Shown: positions 1 through 8,855 of the stretch, one piece after another
Layout of the letters: each line of letters opens with the position of its first letter
Position numbering within the stretch: the stretch's first letter is position 1
Assembly: GCF_014655955.1 (NCBI RefSeq)
Contig: NZ_BNBO01000027.1
Coordinates: 1 to 64,000, forward strand
Direction: 5' to 3'
DNA length: 64,000 nucleotides
DNA from: Kitasatospora indigofera
Lineage (GTDB): Bacteria; Actinomycetota; Actinomycetes; Streptomycetales; Streptomycetaceae
Translations under genes and position numbers: made by a program
The notes under the pieces: generated by a model
Told to the model about the DNA's origin: nothing
Seen by the model: the letters and a program-made list of their open reading frames with translations, nothing else
Databases searched by the model: none

Positions 1-1661
1 AGCTGGAGGAGGACCTGACCAAGGACCAGATCCTCACCAACTACCTCAACATCACGTACTACGGGAACGGCGCCTACGGTGTCGAGGCCGCCTCCCAGCG
101 CTACTTCGGCAAGAGCAACAAGGACCTCACGGTCCCCGAGGCCGCCACCCTGGCCGGCCTGGTGCAGAACCCCTCCCAGTACGACCCCAAGCTGCACCCG
201 CAGGCGGCGCAGAAGCGCCGCGACGTGGTCATCGACAAGCTGCTGGAGAACAAGCACATCACCGCGGACCAGGCCAAGGAGGCCAAGGCCGCCCCGCTCG
301 GGCTGGCCTTCCACCCCCCGCGCAACGGCTGCATCACCGCCCAGGCCGGGATGGGCTTCTTCTGCGACTACGTCCGGCACGTGGTGAAGCAGGACCCGGC
401 CTTCGGCAAGAGCGCCGCCGAGCGCAAGAAGCTCTGGGACCAGGGCGGCCTGAACATCTACACCACCCTCGACCCGGACAAGCAGGCCGCCGCGCAGGAC
501 GCCGTGAGCAGCAACGTCAGGGTCACCGACCCCGTCTCGGCCGCCGCCACCATGATCGAGCCCGGCACCGGCAGGATCCTGGCGATGGCGCAGACCCGCC
601 CCTACGGCCTGGACCCGGGCAAGAACGAGACCGTCGTCAACTACAACGTCGACGCGGCGATGGGCGGCGGCAACGGGTTCCAGCCCGGGTCGACCTTCAA
701 GCCGGTGGTCGCGGCGGCGGCGCTGGAGGCCGGGCTCCCGGCGACCCAGTCGTACCCGGCGCCGAACCGGATCGACTACCCGACCATGAAGACCTGCGAC
801 GGCACCTGGAAGAACCTCGCCACCGGCAAGGAGCGCAGCGTCCCCAACGAGTCGGCCAAGGAGATCGGCCCGTACCAGCTGAAGGAGGCGATGGCCCTGT
901 CGGTCAACACCTACTTCGTGCAGATGGAGCAGGAGATCGGGCTCTGCCCGGTCAAGCAGATGGCCAACAAGCTCGGCATCGGCGCCAAGGCCAGCGGCAA
1001 GCCGCTGGAGGAGGTCCCCGCGATGGCGCTGGGCGTGGAGGAGGTCAGCCCGCTGACCATGGCCAACGTGTACGCGACCTTCGCCGCCCGCGGCGTCTAC
1101 TGCACCCCGCTCTCGATCAGCAAGATCACCCGGGTGGACGGCCGGGACGTCCCGGTGCCGCCCGCCTCCTGCAACCAGGTGATCTCGCAGCTGACCGCCG
1201 ACACCCTGACCACCGTCCTGAACGGTGTGACCGAGAAGGGCACGGGCGCCGACCTCGGCCTGAGCGACCGGCGGCAGATCGCCGGCAAGACCGGTACCTC
1301 GGACCAGAAGAAGGCCGCCTGGTTCGACGGCTACACCCCGCAGCTGGCCACCGCCGTCTGGCTCGGCGGCCCGGCCGGCGGCGTCGAGATGCGGAACATC
1401 ACCATCAACGGGGAGTTCACCCGCGAGGTCTTCGGCGCCACCGGCCCCGGTCCGATCTGGCGCGACGCCATGAACCAGGCGCTGCGCGGCAGCACCAAGG
1501 AGCCGCTGAACATGATCTACATCCCCGACCCGCCGCCGCGGACCGACCCGAAGTCCACCACCGGCCCGGCGGCGAGCCCGGGGGCCACCGACGCGACGCC
1601 CTCCCCCGGTGCCTCGCAGCGCCGGCCGCGCGGCACCGGGAAGCCGACCGAGCAGCCGTAG
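1..1661 (+). CDS. Class A penicillin-binding protein, 3' part (5' end outside window)
   Basis: This is a bifunctional peptidoglycan synthase: a GT51 glycosyltransferase polymerises lipid II and a transpeptidase cross-links the stem peptides outside the membrane. The in-window frame starts at base 3 inside the GT51 domain (YLNITYYGNGAYGVEAA followed by QRYFGK). The transpeptidase part shows all three penicillin-binding motifs: STFK with its serine at base 690, SVN near base 900, and KTGT near base 1287. The C-terminal tail is Pro/Ser/Thr-rich and looks disordered, as is usual for actinobacterial paralogues. The N-terminal membrane anchor and the first part of GT51 lie left of the window, so full length is unknown. 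Which of the several Streptomyces class A PBPs this is cannot be decided here. Confidence 0.95.
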   Translation, partial: LEEDLTKDQILTNYLNITYYGNGAYGVEAASQRYFGKSNKDLTVPEAATLAGLVQNPSQYDPKLHPQAAQKRRDVVIDKLLENKHITADQAKEAKAAPLGLAFHPPRNGCITAQAGMGFFCDYVRHVVKQDPAFGKSAAERKKLWDQGGLNIYTTLDPDKQAAAQDAVSSNVRVTDPVSAAATMIEPGTGRILAMAQTRPYGLDPGKNETVVNYNVDAAMGGGNGFQPGSTFKPVVAAAALEAGLPATQSYPAPNRIDYPTMKTCDGTWKNLATGKERSVPNESAKEIGPYQLKEAMALSVNTYFVQMEQEIGLCPVKQMANKLGIGAKASGKPLEEVPAMALGVEEVSPLTMANVYATFAARGVYCTPLSISKITRVDGRDVPVPPASCNQVISQLTADTLTTVLNGVTEKGTGADLGLSDRRQIAGKTGTSDQKKAAWFDGYTPQLATAVWLGGPAGGVEMRNITINGEFTREVFGATGPGPIWRDAMNQALRGSTKEPLNMIYIPDPPPRTDPKSTTGPAASPGATDATPSPGASQRRPRGTGKPTEQP

Positions 1662-1668
1662 CCCGGCG

Positions 1669-1694
1669 GGCCCGCGGGCCGCGGTCCGCGGGCC
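1669..1694. terminator. Hairpin between convergent PBP and LacI genes
   Basis: GGCCCGCGG at 1669-1677 pairs with CCGCGGGCC at 1686-1694, a 9-bp stem with an 8-base loop. It lies between the stop codons of two convergent genes and probably ends transcription in both directions. There is no T-tract, which is normal in this GC range. Confidence 0.5.
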
Positions 1695-1743
1695 GGGAGC
1701 TCGGGTCCGGGGACCAGGGGACGAGGGCGCGGGCCCGGCGGGC

Positions 1744-2784
1744 TCAGGGCCCGGCCGGAGCCGTGGACGAACGGAGGACGAGCCCGGTGGCCAGTGCGGC
1801 CACCGGGCTCACCGGTTCGCCGCGCAGCAGCCCGGCCAGCGCGGCCAGGCCGACCCGGCCGAGCTCCTCGCCCGGCAGGTCGACCGTGGTCAGCGGCGGC
1901 GCGAGCAGGCCGGCCACCGGGATGTTGTCGATGCCGACCACCGAGACGTCCGCCGGGATCCGCAGCCCCAGTTCGGCCGCCGCCTGGTAGACGCCCGAGG
2001 CCACCACGTCGTCGTCGCAGATCACCGCGCGCGGGCGGTCCGCCCGGCTCAGCAGCTCGTACGCGGCGGCGCGGGCCGCCGGCTGACCCAGGTTGAGGCT
2101 GACGCCCAGCTCCAGCACGTCCAGACCGAGCTCCTCCGCGGCCCGCTCGAAGGCCTCCTGCCGGACCCGGAAGGTGTACGCGGAGTGGACCGATCGCAGG
2201 TGGCCGATCCGGCGGTGGCCGAGTCCGGCGAGGTGGCCGACGGCGTCCCGCATGCCGCCGGCGACGTCCAGTTCCACGGTCGGCCGGCCCGGGTCGGTGC
2301 CCGGGTCGGCGTCCAGGAAGACCACGGGGGTGTCGGGGGGCAGCTCACCGAGCTGGCTGTCGTCCGGCGAGCAGATCAGCAGGCCGTCGAAGCGGCTGGT
2401 GGTGGCGGCCTCGGCGAGGGTGGCGCTGCCCCAGCCGGAGCTGACCACCACGGCCAGTCCGTGCCGGCCGGCCTCCTCGTGCACGCCCATCAGGACCCGG
2501 CCGAAGAACGGGCCGAGGATGTTCGGCACGGCGAGCAGGATCATCCCGCTGCGGCCCAGCCGCAGCTGGCGCCCGGCGGCCTGCGGCCGGTAGCCGAGCC
2601 CGCGGGCGGCCGCCCGGACGCGCTCCCGGGTCGCCTCCGACACCCGGTGGCCGGCCTCCGAGCCGGAGAACACCAGCGAGACCGTCGCCTGGGAGACACC
2701 GGCGAGCCGGGCCACGTCCCGCCCGGTCGGCCGGCGCGGCGCCGGCCCGGGGCGGCCGGCCTGCGGAGTCCCGTCCGGGGGCAC
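1744..2784 (-). CDS. LacI family transcriptional regulator
   Basis: A 346-residue DNA-binding repressor of the LacI/GalR type. The N-terminal helix-turn-helix reads GRDVARLAGVSQATVSLVFS. It is followed by the hinge and a periplasmic-binding-protein-like effector domain with the usual family landmarks (RADRPRAVICDDD, then PADVSVVGIDN). The GTG start at 2784 gives a short Pro-rich lead before the HTH and the length expected for the family; longer in-frame extensions are not LacI-like. It starts 8 bases after the stop of the upstream DUF4229 gene, so the two are probably co-transcribed. No sugar transporter is adjacent, so the target is unknown. The start codon is the least certain part. Confidence 0.9.
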   Translation of the reverse strand: MPPDGTPQAGRPGPAPRRPTGRDVARLAGVSQATVSLVFSGSEAGHRVSEATRERVRAAARGLGYRPQAAGRQLRLGRSGMILLAVPNILGPFFGRVLMGVHEEAGRHGLAVVVSSGWGSATLAEAATTSRFDGLLICSPDDSQLGELPPDTPVVFLDADPGTDPGRPTVELDVAGGMRDAVGHLAGLGHRRIGHLRSVHSAYTFRVRQEAFERAAEELGLDVLELGVSLNLGQPAARAAAYELLSRADRPRAVICDDDVVASGVYQAAAELGLRIPADVSVVGIDNIPVAGLLAPPLTTVDLPGEELGRVGLAALAGLLRGEPVSPVAALATGLVLRSSTAPAGP

Positions 2785-2792
2785 GGGAGCGG

Positions 2793-3218
2793 TCAGTTCT
2801 GCGCGGCGGCGGCCGAGCGCGCCGCGTCGTCGGCGGCGTCCTCCTCGGCGTTCTGGGCGGCGATCCGCTCGGCGGTCCTGCTGCGCAGCCGGCCGCTCAC
2901 CTTGTCGGCGATCTGGGCCGACATCTGGTCCCGCTGCTTGCTGAGCAGGACGTAGCTCAGCGGCGCCGAGACCAGGGCCGCGAGCAGCACGAGGAAGACG
3001 TAGCCGGACGCGCCGGCGACCGGGATGATCCCGAAGTGGCCCAGCAGCAGGGCGAGCAGCAGGCAGCCCAGGAAGATGCTGGCCCGCATGGAGGTGTAGC
3101 GGAGCGTGGCGTGCGCGGTGCTGATCGGCGGGGCGCCGACCGGCGCGGTGCCGTCCGCCGGCGGGCTGCTCGGCGACTGGCTGCTCTGCGGCTGGCTGCT
3201 CAGCGGCTTGCTGCTCAC
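2793..3218 (-). CDS. DUF4229-type small membrane protein
   Basis: A 141-residue protein. It has a Ser/Pro-rich N-terminus and two adjoining hydrophobic segments near residues 50-95 (FLGCLLLALLLGHFGIIPVA and then VFLVLLAALVSAPLSYVLL). A basic/polar tail (SKQRDQMSAQIADKV) ends in an Ala/Glu/Asp helix. This matches the two-TM DUF4229 family of actinobacteria, whose function is unknown. The start is taken at GTG 3218, which has AAGGA eight bases upstream; the in-frame ATG at 3227 directly abuts that AAGGA and so is unlikely. It precedes the LacI gene by 8 bases. Confidence 0.8.
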   Translation of the reverse strand: MSSKPLSSQPQSSQSPSSPPADGTAPVGAPPISTAHATLRYTSMRASIFLGCLLLALLLGHFGIIPVAGASGYVFLVLLAALVSAPLSYVLLSKQRDQMSAQIADKVSGRLRSRTAERIAAQNAEEDAADDAARSAAAAQN

Positions 3219-3340
3219 GAGGGGCATCCTTACTGCACGGGTGGGTCCGGTCCGGTATCCCAGTGAAGCATGCCGTGCCGGGCGGGCGGGGTACGGCCCC
3301 GCCCCGCGCCCGCCCCCGGTACGGCTCCGCCCGCGCCCGC

Positions 3341-3868
3341 TCAGGCCAGGCCGCGCCAGAAGGTGATGTCGTCGCGGTCGTCGCCGGGGGCGACCCGGAT
3401 CGCGCCCGGTACCCGGCCCACCTCCTGGTAGCCGCAGCGCCGGTAGAAGGACTCCAGGCCGAGTCCGCCACGGGCCGTCAGCCGCAGGCCGGCCAGCCCC
3501 CAGCCGCGGGCGGTCCGCTCGGCCTCGGCCATCAGCTCGACGCCGTACCCGCGGCCCTGGAAGTCGGGGTGGACCATGACCCGCTTGAGCATCCGCCAGT
3601 GCTCCATCAGCGGGAACCGCATCGACTCGAAGAACAGCAGGCCGGCGATCCGGCCGGTCCCGCTGTCGTGGGCGACCAGCAGCCGGTCCGGGCCGTCCGC
3701 CCCCGCCCCGGCGAACTGCCGGTCGGCGGTGGCCAGGACCTCCGCCGGGGTGACCGGCGGGACGAATCCGACGGCACCGCCGGCGTTGGTCACGTCCGCC
3801 CACAGCCGGACGATGCCGTCGCGCAGCTCGGGGGTGAGATCGGGGTCGAGGGTGAAACTCAGCGTCAT
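3341..3868 (-). CDS. GNAT family N-acetyltransferase
   Basis: A 175-residue acetyl-CoA-dependent acyltransferase. The acetyl-CoA-binding motif A is clear (VMVHPDFQGRGYGVELM, with the Q/RxxGxG/A core), preceded by the beta4 strand and followed by GLESFYRRCGYQEVG, typical of the GNAT C-terminal part. ATG 3868 is chosen because AGGA lies nine bases upstream; a GTG six bases earlier is too close to that site. The substrate is not evident. It reads in the same direction as the DUF4229 gene downstream, with a 122-base gap. Confidence 0.85.
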   Translation of the reverse strand: MTLSFTLDPDLTPELRDGIVRLWADVTNAGGAVGFVPPVTPAEVLATADRQFAGAGADGPDRLLVAHDSGTGRIAGLLFFESMRFPLMEHWRMLKRVMVHPDFQGRGYGVELMAEAERTARGWGLAGLRLTARGGLGLESFYRRCGYQEVGRVPGAIRVAPGDDRDDITFWRGLA

Positions 3869-3998
3869 GGGCACTCATCCTAGGAGCCCATTACGAAGGG
3901 CACGTGAACGGGCGGGCGCCCCGGCCCCGGCGGCCGTCCGGTCAGGCCGGTGAGGCCGGCCGGAGCGGTCGGACCGGCCGGGCGCCGGGGCCCGCCGG

Positions 3999-5402
3999 TC
4001 AGGCCGGCGCCACCACCGGCGCCGCCGGGCGCCGGCGCAGCGCCAGGCAGAGCAGCACCGCCACGGCGCAGAGCCCGCCGGCCGCGTACCAGGCCAGGTC
4101 GTAGTTGCCGAAGGCGTCGCGGGACAGGCCCGCCAGACCCGCCACCGCCGCGGCGCCGATCTGGTGCGCGGCCAGCACCCAGCCGAAGACGATCGGCGCG
4201 TCGGGCCCGAAGTGCTGGCGGCAGAGCGCGACGGTCGGCGGCACGGTGGCGACCCAGTCCAGACCGTAGAAGATCACGAAGGCCAGGATCGGCGGCTTCA
4301 GGGAGCCGGCGAACAACTGCGGCAGGAAGAGCAGCGAGATCCCGCGCAGCGCGTAGTAGGCGACCAGCAGCTTCCGCGAGTCGAAGCGGTCGGTGAACCA
4401 GCCGCTGGCGATCGTGCCCACCACGTCGAACACCCCGACCAGGGCCAGCAGGCTCGCCGCCGTGGTGACCGGCATGCCGTGGTCGTGCGCGGCCGGGATG
4501 AAGTGGGTGCCGACCAGGCCGGCGGTGGTCGCGCCGCAGATCGCGAAGGACCCGGCGAGCAGCCAGAACGCCTTGCTGCGGGCGGCCTCCCGCAGCACCC
4601 GCAGCGACCGGGCCAGCGCGCTGCCCTCGGTCACCGGGACGGGCGGCGCCTCGGTCGCCCCGTACGGGAGCAGGCCGACGTCGGCCGGGCGCTCGCGCAT
4701 CAGCAGCAGCACCGGGACGGCCACCGCGGTGGCGGCCAGCGAGACCACCACCACCGCGGTCCGCCAGCCGTGCCGCTCGACGAGCGCGGCCAGCAGCGGC
4801 ATGAAGATCAGGTTGCCCGCGGCGCCGCCGGCCGTCAGCACCCCGGTGACCAGCCCCTGCCGGGCCTGGAACCAGCGGCCCGAGACGGTGGTGGCGAAGG
4901 CACCGGCCATCGACCCGCTGCCGAGGCCGACCAGCACGCCCCAGCAGAGGACGAGCTGCCAGCTCTGCGTCATCAGGATGGTCAGCCCGGCGCCGGTCGA
5001 GATGGTCAGCAGCGCGCAGACCACCACCAGCCGGACCCCGAAACGGTCCATCAGCGCGGCCGCGAACGGCGCGGTCAGGCCGTACAGGGTGAGGTTGACG
5101 GAGACGGCGCTCGCGACGGTCGCGTGCGACCAGCCGAACTCGGCGTTCAGGGCGTCCATCATCAGGCCGGGCGTGGAGCGGAATCCGGCCGATCCGACCA
5201 GGACGAGCAGGGCGACGCCCGCGACCACCCAGGCGTAGTGCGGCCGGGAGGTCCGGCGGACGCCCGGACCGGAGCCGGGGGTCGGGTCGGCAGCGACGGC
5301 GGCGGGGGTGCGGTCGGCAGGGGTGCGGTCGCTGGTGGCGCGGTCGGCGGGACAGCTCTCGGCGGCGGCGGCGGGGCCGGGGCGGGTGGTCGGTTCGGTC
5401 AC
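3999..5402 (-). CDS. MFS transporter of the oxalate/formate antiporter-like group
   Basis: A 467-residue, 12-helix major facilitator protein. After a Pro/Ala-rich cytosolic N-terminus, the first helix (YAWVVAGVALLVLVGSAGF) is followed by the family pattern around SVNLTLYGLTAPFAAALMDRFGVR (loop 2-3, D-R-x-G-x-R). The second half repeats the signature (IASGWFTDRFDSRKLL). The overall pattern resembles the OFA/monocarboxylate-transporter-like branch. The GTG start at 5402 has no good ribosome site and is provisional. It diverges from the GlxA-type regulator at 5529, which probably controls it. The substrate is unknown, perhaps an organic anion. Confidence 0.88.
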   Translation of the reverse strand: MTEPTTRPGPAAAAESCPADRATSDRTPADRTPAAVAADPTPGSGPGVRRTSRPHYAWVVAGVALLVLVGSAGFRSTPGLMMDALNAEFGWSHATVASAVSVNLTLYGLTAPFAAALMDRFGVRLVVVCALLTISTGAGLTILMTQSWQLVLCWGVLVGLGSGSMAGAFATTVSGRWFQARQGLVTGVLTAGGAAGNLIFMPLLAALVERHGWRTAVVVVSLAATAVAVPVLLLMRERPADVGLLPYGATEAPPVPVTEGSALARSLRVLREAARSKAFWLLAGSFAICGATTAGLVGTHFIPAAHDHGMPVTTAASLLALVGVFDVVGTIASGWFTDRFDSRKLLVAYYALRGISLLFLPQLFAGSLKPPILAFVIFYGLDWVATVPPTVALCRQHFGPDAPIVFGWVLAAHQIGAAAVAGLAGLSRDAFGNYDLAWYAAGGLCAVAVLLCLALRRRPAAPVVAPA

Positions 5403-5528
5403 AGAAGCGAGTGTCCCGAAGGCGACCGGCCCCCACGAGTGGCCTGACTGCCATGTTTCGTCAGGATCGGGCCACCGGTGTCCGCATCCGTGTGGCAGCA
5501 TCGGGGGTCTCGACGAGGGGAGTCCGGC

Positions 5529-6536
5529 ATGAGCGCCGCAGACCGCGGGGCCCCGCACCGGGTGGCGGTGCTGGCCCTGGACCGCGTGATCGCCTTCGAG
5601 CTCGCCATCCCCTCGCGGATCTTCGAGTCCGCCAAGGCCCCGGACGGCACCCCGCTCTACCAGGTGGCCACCTGCACGCTGGACGGCGGCCCGGTCGCGA
5701 CCAGCTCCGACTTCCGGATCAGCGTCGACCACGGCCCCGAACTCCTGGAGCGGGCCGACACCGTGGTGATCCCGGCCGCGGCCGAGATCGCCGACCTCTA
5801 CGCGGCGGGCGGGCCGGGGCCCGGCACGGCCGCCGCCCTCGCCCGGGTCCGGCCCGGCACGAGGCTGGTGTCGATCTGCACCGGCGCGTTCGTCCTGGCC
5901 GCCGCCGGGCTGCTGGACGGCCGTCCGGCGACCACGCACTGGCGGCACACCGCGCAGTTCGCGGCCCTGTTCCCCGAGGTCCGGCTGGACCCCGACGTGC
6001 TGTTCACGGACGACGGGGACGTGCTCACCTCCGGCGGCGTGGCGGCCGGGGTCGACCTCTGCCTGCACCTGGTGCGGCGCGACCACGGCAGCGCGGTGGC
6101 CAACGCCGTGGCCCGCACCTGCATCGTGCCGCCCTGGCGCGAGGGTGGCCAGAAGCAGTACGTCGAGCTGCCCCGGCCCGCGACCGGGACGGCCGGTCCC
6201 GGCACCGCGGCCGTCCGGGCCTGGATCCTCGAACACCTGGACGAGCCGCTGACCCTGCGCGAACTCGCCGCCCGGGCCGGCACGAGCGTACGCACCTTCA
6301 CCCGCCGGTTCCGCGAGGAGACCGGGAGCAGTCCGGGCCAGTGGCTGACGCTCCAGCGCACCGAGCGGGCCCGGCAGCTGCTGGAGGGGACCGACCTGAC
6401 GATCGACCAGGTGGCCAGGGAGTCCGGGTTCGGGACGGCGGCCTCACTGCGGCTGCAGTTGCGCGGGCGGCTGGACGTGGCGCCCAGCGCCTACCGGCGG
6501 ACCTTCCGCGAGGTCGAACGGCCCCGCCCGGCCTGA
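5529..6536 (+). CDS. GlxA family AraC-type regulator with DJ-1/PfpI domain
   Basis: A 335-residue transcription factor. The N-terminal half is a DJ-1/PfpI-like class I amidotransferase fold (FELAIPSRIFES; then SICTGAFVLAAAGLLDG followed by ATTHW). The C-terminal ~100 residues are an AraC double helix-turn-helix (LTLRELAARAGTSVRTFTRRF and the second helix in IDQVARESGFGTAASLRLQ). The catalytic-type Cys of the nucleophile elbow is present in ICTGA, but such regulators are generally non-enzymatic sensors. It is divergent from the MFS exporter, 126 bases away, the usual arrangement of a local regulator and its target. ATG 5529 is favoured over an upstream GTG because it matches the family N-terminus. 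Confidence 0.92.
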   Translation: MSAADRGAPHRVAVLALDRVIAFELAIPSRIFESAKAPDGTPLYQVATCTLDGGPVATSSDFRISVDHGPELLERADTVVIPAAAEIADLYAAGGPGPGTAAALARVRPGTRLVSICTGAFVLAAAGLLDGRPATTHWRHTAQFAALFPEVRLDPDVLFTDDGDVLTSGGVAAGVDLCLHLVRRDHGSAVANAVARTCIVPPWREGGQKQYVELPRPATGTAGPGTAAVRAWILEHLDEPLTLRELAARAGTSVRTFTRRFREETGSSPGQWLTLQRTERARQLLEGTDLTIDQVARESGFGTAASLRLQLRGRLDVAPSAYRRTFREVERPRPA

Positions 6537-7008
6537 ACGGGCAGCGCCCGGCGGCCCCGGCGGCCCGGGCCGGCCGGCTCCGGGGCGTTCCCGGGGAGTG
6601 GTGGACGGGCGGAGGAGCGCCGGCCGCGGGTTGGACGGCGGTGCGCCGCGCGCACCCCGAGCACGGCACGGCCGACCGCCGTCCAACCGCGATGCACGGG
6701 CCCTGAACCCGCGCCGAGCCCTCCGCACTCGCCGAGGCGCTTTCGCGCAACCGGCACCGCACGGCCCGCCTGCTGAGTTCCCCCTGGACAGCAGTGCCGC
6801 GGTGACGGTCGGTCGGCGGTTCCTCGGCGTCCCCTCGCAACGGAGAGCTGCACCCAAGAGTGATCAGCTGGATACTTCACGTCAATGGGTTGTCCGAAAT
6901 TCGGAATGGTTGCGTTGCGTTTCGGCCGTATCCGGCGCGTACGGCCCAGGCCCGTGCCCGCGGCCGCGTACGGGCCCCGGCGGTCTCGGGACGCCCGGTC
7001 CGCCCAGG
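6537..7008. other. Intergenic region with a long inverted repeat and an AT-rich island
   Basis: No gene is supported in these 472 bases. A perfect 14-bp inverted repeat (GGTTGGACGGCGGT at 6629-6642, complement at 6675-6688) follows the GlxA-type gene and could form a terminator-like hairpin. Further on, 6855-6915 is unusually AT-rich for this DNA and contains the palindrome TCCGAA-A-TTCGGA at 6893-6905. It looks like a regulatory site without an identified partner gene. Confidence 0.5.
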
Positions 7009-7530
7009 TCAGGGCGCGGCCGGCACCCGGTCCAGCGAGTCGTGCAGCGGTGCGTCCACGCCGCCCGCCGCCGGCCGGACGGCGGTGGCCGCGGCGTCGA
7101 TCTCGCACCAGACCCGCTTGCCGGAGCCGTCCGGGTACCAGCCCCAGCGGTCGCAGAGCAGCTCGACCAGCTCCAGCCCGCGGCCGTTGGTGGCGTCCTC
7201 GTCGGCGCCCGCGTGCCGGGGCGCGGGCGCCACCTGGCTGGCGTCGGCGACCTCGACCCGCAGCGGGCCGACCATGGCGAACAGCCGGGCGCCGGGCGGC
7301 CCCGGGGCGGCGGTGGACTCCAGCGGCATCAGCAGCCTCAGCACGGCCGGACACCCGGTGTGCACCACCGCGTTGGTCACCAGTTCGGACACCACCAGCA
7401 CCAGCGTCTCGGCGATCGGCGCGTCCGGGTCCACTCCCTGGTTCAGCAGTCGCGAGCGCACCCACCTCCGCGCCCGGCCGACCTCGGCGGGGTCCGCCTG
7501 CACCGCCAGTTGCACTTGAAGTACCTGCAC
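7009..7530 (-). CDS. RsbW-like ATP-binding protein (HATPase, anti-sigma/serine kinase type)
   Basis: A 173-residue stand-alone GHKL ATPase domain. It shows the N-box (SELVTNAVVHTG), the acidic G1 region (VEVADAS), and the G2 box with its glycine pair (NGRGLELVELL). Such proteins are very numerous in Streptomyces and act as small serine kinases or anti-sigma switches towards STAS-domain partners. No partner gene is adjacent. GTG 7530 is chosen because a GGTGGAG stretch precedes it and the translation then begins with the family-typical beta strand (VQVLQVQLAV). Divergent from the sigma factor at 8100 across a 569-base region. Confidence 0.85.
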   Translation of the reverse strand: MQVLQVQLAVQADPAEVGRARRWVRSRLLNQGVDPDAPIAETLVLVVSELVTNAVVHTGCPAVLRLLMPLESTAAPGPPGARLFAMVGPLRVEVADASQVAPAPRHAGADEDATNGRGLELVELLCDRWGWYPDGSGKRVWCEIDAAATAVRPAAGGVDAPLHDSLDRVPAAP

Positions 7531-8099
7531 CGCTCCACCACCCGCACTCGCAGTTCGGCCGTCGTTTCGATCGGGCCGGTCCGGTCGGCCGGCCGGCCCG
7601 GGCCGCCCGCCCCCACAGCCGGGCTGCCCCGCGCTCTCGTCCGTCGCACAACCCTGTCCGTCACGTACTGGCTGCGGCACGAATACGCCTCAGGATGATC
7701 CGGCGGGCCGGCCGCAGCAAGCGCTTCGGGCATATTCCAGCGATCGGGGGACAGGGCAGTGCATACTGTCCCGTTCACTCCGGCGGAGCTCGCGCCGATG
7801 ACCGGACGGGCTCCCGCCCGCGACCCCGCCGGACCTGCTGGGGACGAGGGTAGCGAAACTACCCGCCCATTCCCGGGACACCACGGCCGCCACTCTGGAA
7901 CCACCCTTCCTACATATGTCCACGCGGCCTCGAACAACGTCCCGCGCGAAGACATCGTGCACGGAGCGGTTGTTCTGACGGTCCGCCGGCCCGGTGGCCC
8001 CCTTCGGAGGATTTCCGCCCGGACCGCACGGCCCAAGGACTACCTTGGGAGCAGCAGGCCGGCGGCCGCCGGCCCGGACGTGCCGGGAGGGGCGTGCCG
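7531..8099. other. 569-base divergent intergenic region, no supported gene
   Basis: Short open frames here have no recognisable family and no convincing ribosome site. The region carries the promoters for the ATP-binding protein (leftward) and the sigma factor (rightward), including the ECF-like promoter listed separately. The stretch 7895-7950 is AT-richer than its surroundings. Confidence 0.45.
7897..7921 (+). promoter_or_regulatory. Candidate ECF-type promoter (GGAAC-N16-GTCC)
   Basis: GGAAC at 7897-7901 is followed after 16 bases by GTCC at 7918-7921, the classical -35/-10 spacing and consensus of extracytoplasmic-function sigma factors. It lies upstream of the sigma/anti-sigma operon, so autoregulation is plausible but inferred. 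The start codon is about 170 bases downstream. Confidence 0.4.
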
Positions 8100-8855
8100 A
8101 TGACCACCCCCGGACAGCCGCTCTCCTGGGACGAACGACTCCAACAGCGCCTGGCCCGGGGCGAGGAGACGGCGCTCGGCGAGCTCTACGACCAACTCGC
8201 CCCGCTGGTGCACGGCCTGGCGGGCCGGATACTGACCGACCAGGCCGCCGCCGAGCAGCTCACCCGGGAGGTCTTCGCCCATCTGTGGACCCACCCGGAG
8301 GCCTTCGACCCCGGGGAGGGCTCGCTGCGCTCCTGGCTCGGCGCCCTGACGCACCGCCGGGCGGTCGACCGGCTGCGGCTGGACCGGACCGCCGCCCTCG
8401 GCGTGTCGCCGGGACCGCACCCCGGCGCACCCGCCGGCCCGCCGACGGCCACCCACGGGCTCCCGGCGGACGGGCCGCTCCCGGACGCGCCGCCGGCGCC
8501 CCGGCCGTGGCCGGACGGCGGAGCCCCGCCCCACCAGGACCTGAGCGCCCGGGCCGGCGCGGTGGACGAGGAGATCCGCGCCGTGGCGACCGCCGCCCGC
8601 GTGCAGTACGTGGTGGACTCCCTCCCCCACCCCCTGCGCGAGACCATCACCGAGACGTACTACGACGGCCGGACCTACCAGGAGACGGCCCACCGGCTGG
8701 GCATCAGCGAGCAGGCGGCCAAGCAGCGGATGCGGCTCGGCCTGCAACTGCTCGCCACCGAACTCACCGAGCCGCGGGACGACGACGCGGACGGCGCCGT
8801 GCCCCCGGCGCCGGGCAGCAGCCCCGCCGGCGCCCCCGCCGGGAGCCTGTCGTGA
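8100..8855 (+). CDS. ECF-like RNA polymerase sigma factor
   Basis: A 251-residue sigma-70 family factor. Region 2 is in the first ~100 residues (ETALGELYDQLAPLVHGLAG, then HLWTHPEAFDP and SWLGALTHRRAVDRLR). A long Pro/Ala-rich linker at about residues 100-150 is unusual. Region 4 follows (LPHPLRETITETYYDGRTYQ, then RLGISEQAAKQRMRLGLQLL). ATG 8100 has GGGAGG nine bases upstream; the GTG six bases earlier is too close to it. The stop overlaps the anti-sigma start by four bases (GTGA), so the pair is translationally coupled. Confidence 0.93.
   Translation: MTTPGQPLSWDERLQQRLARGEETALGELYDQLAPLVHGLAGRILTDQAAAEQLTREVFAHLWTHPEAFDPGEGSLRSWLGALTHRRAVDRLRLDRTAALGVSPGPHPGAPAGPPTATHGLPADGPLPDAPPAPRPWPDGGAPPHQDLSARAGAVDEEIRAVATAARVQYVVDSLPHPLRETITETYYDGRTYQETAHRLGISEQAAKQRMRLGLQLLATELTEPRDDDADGAVPPAPGSSPAGAPAGSLS

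Noticed and set aside
7690..8103. Short frames in the region between the HATPase and sigma genes
   Set aside because: No ribosome sites, no recognisable family, and amino-acid composition typical of shadow frames.
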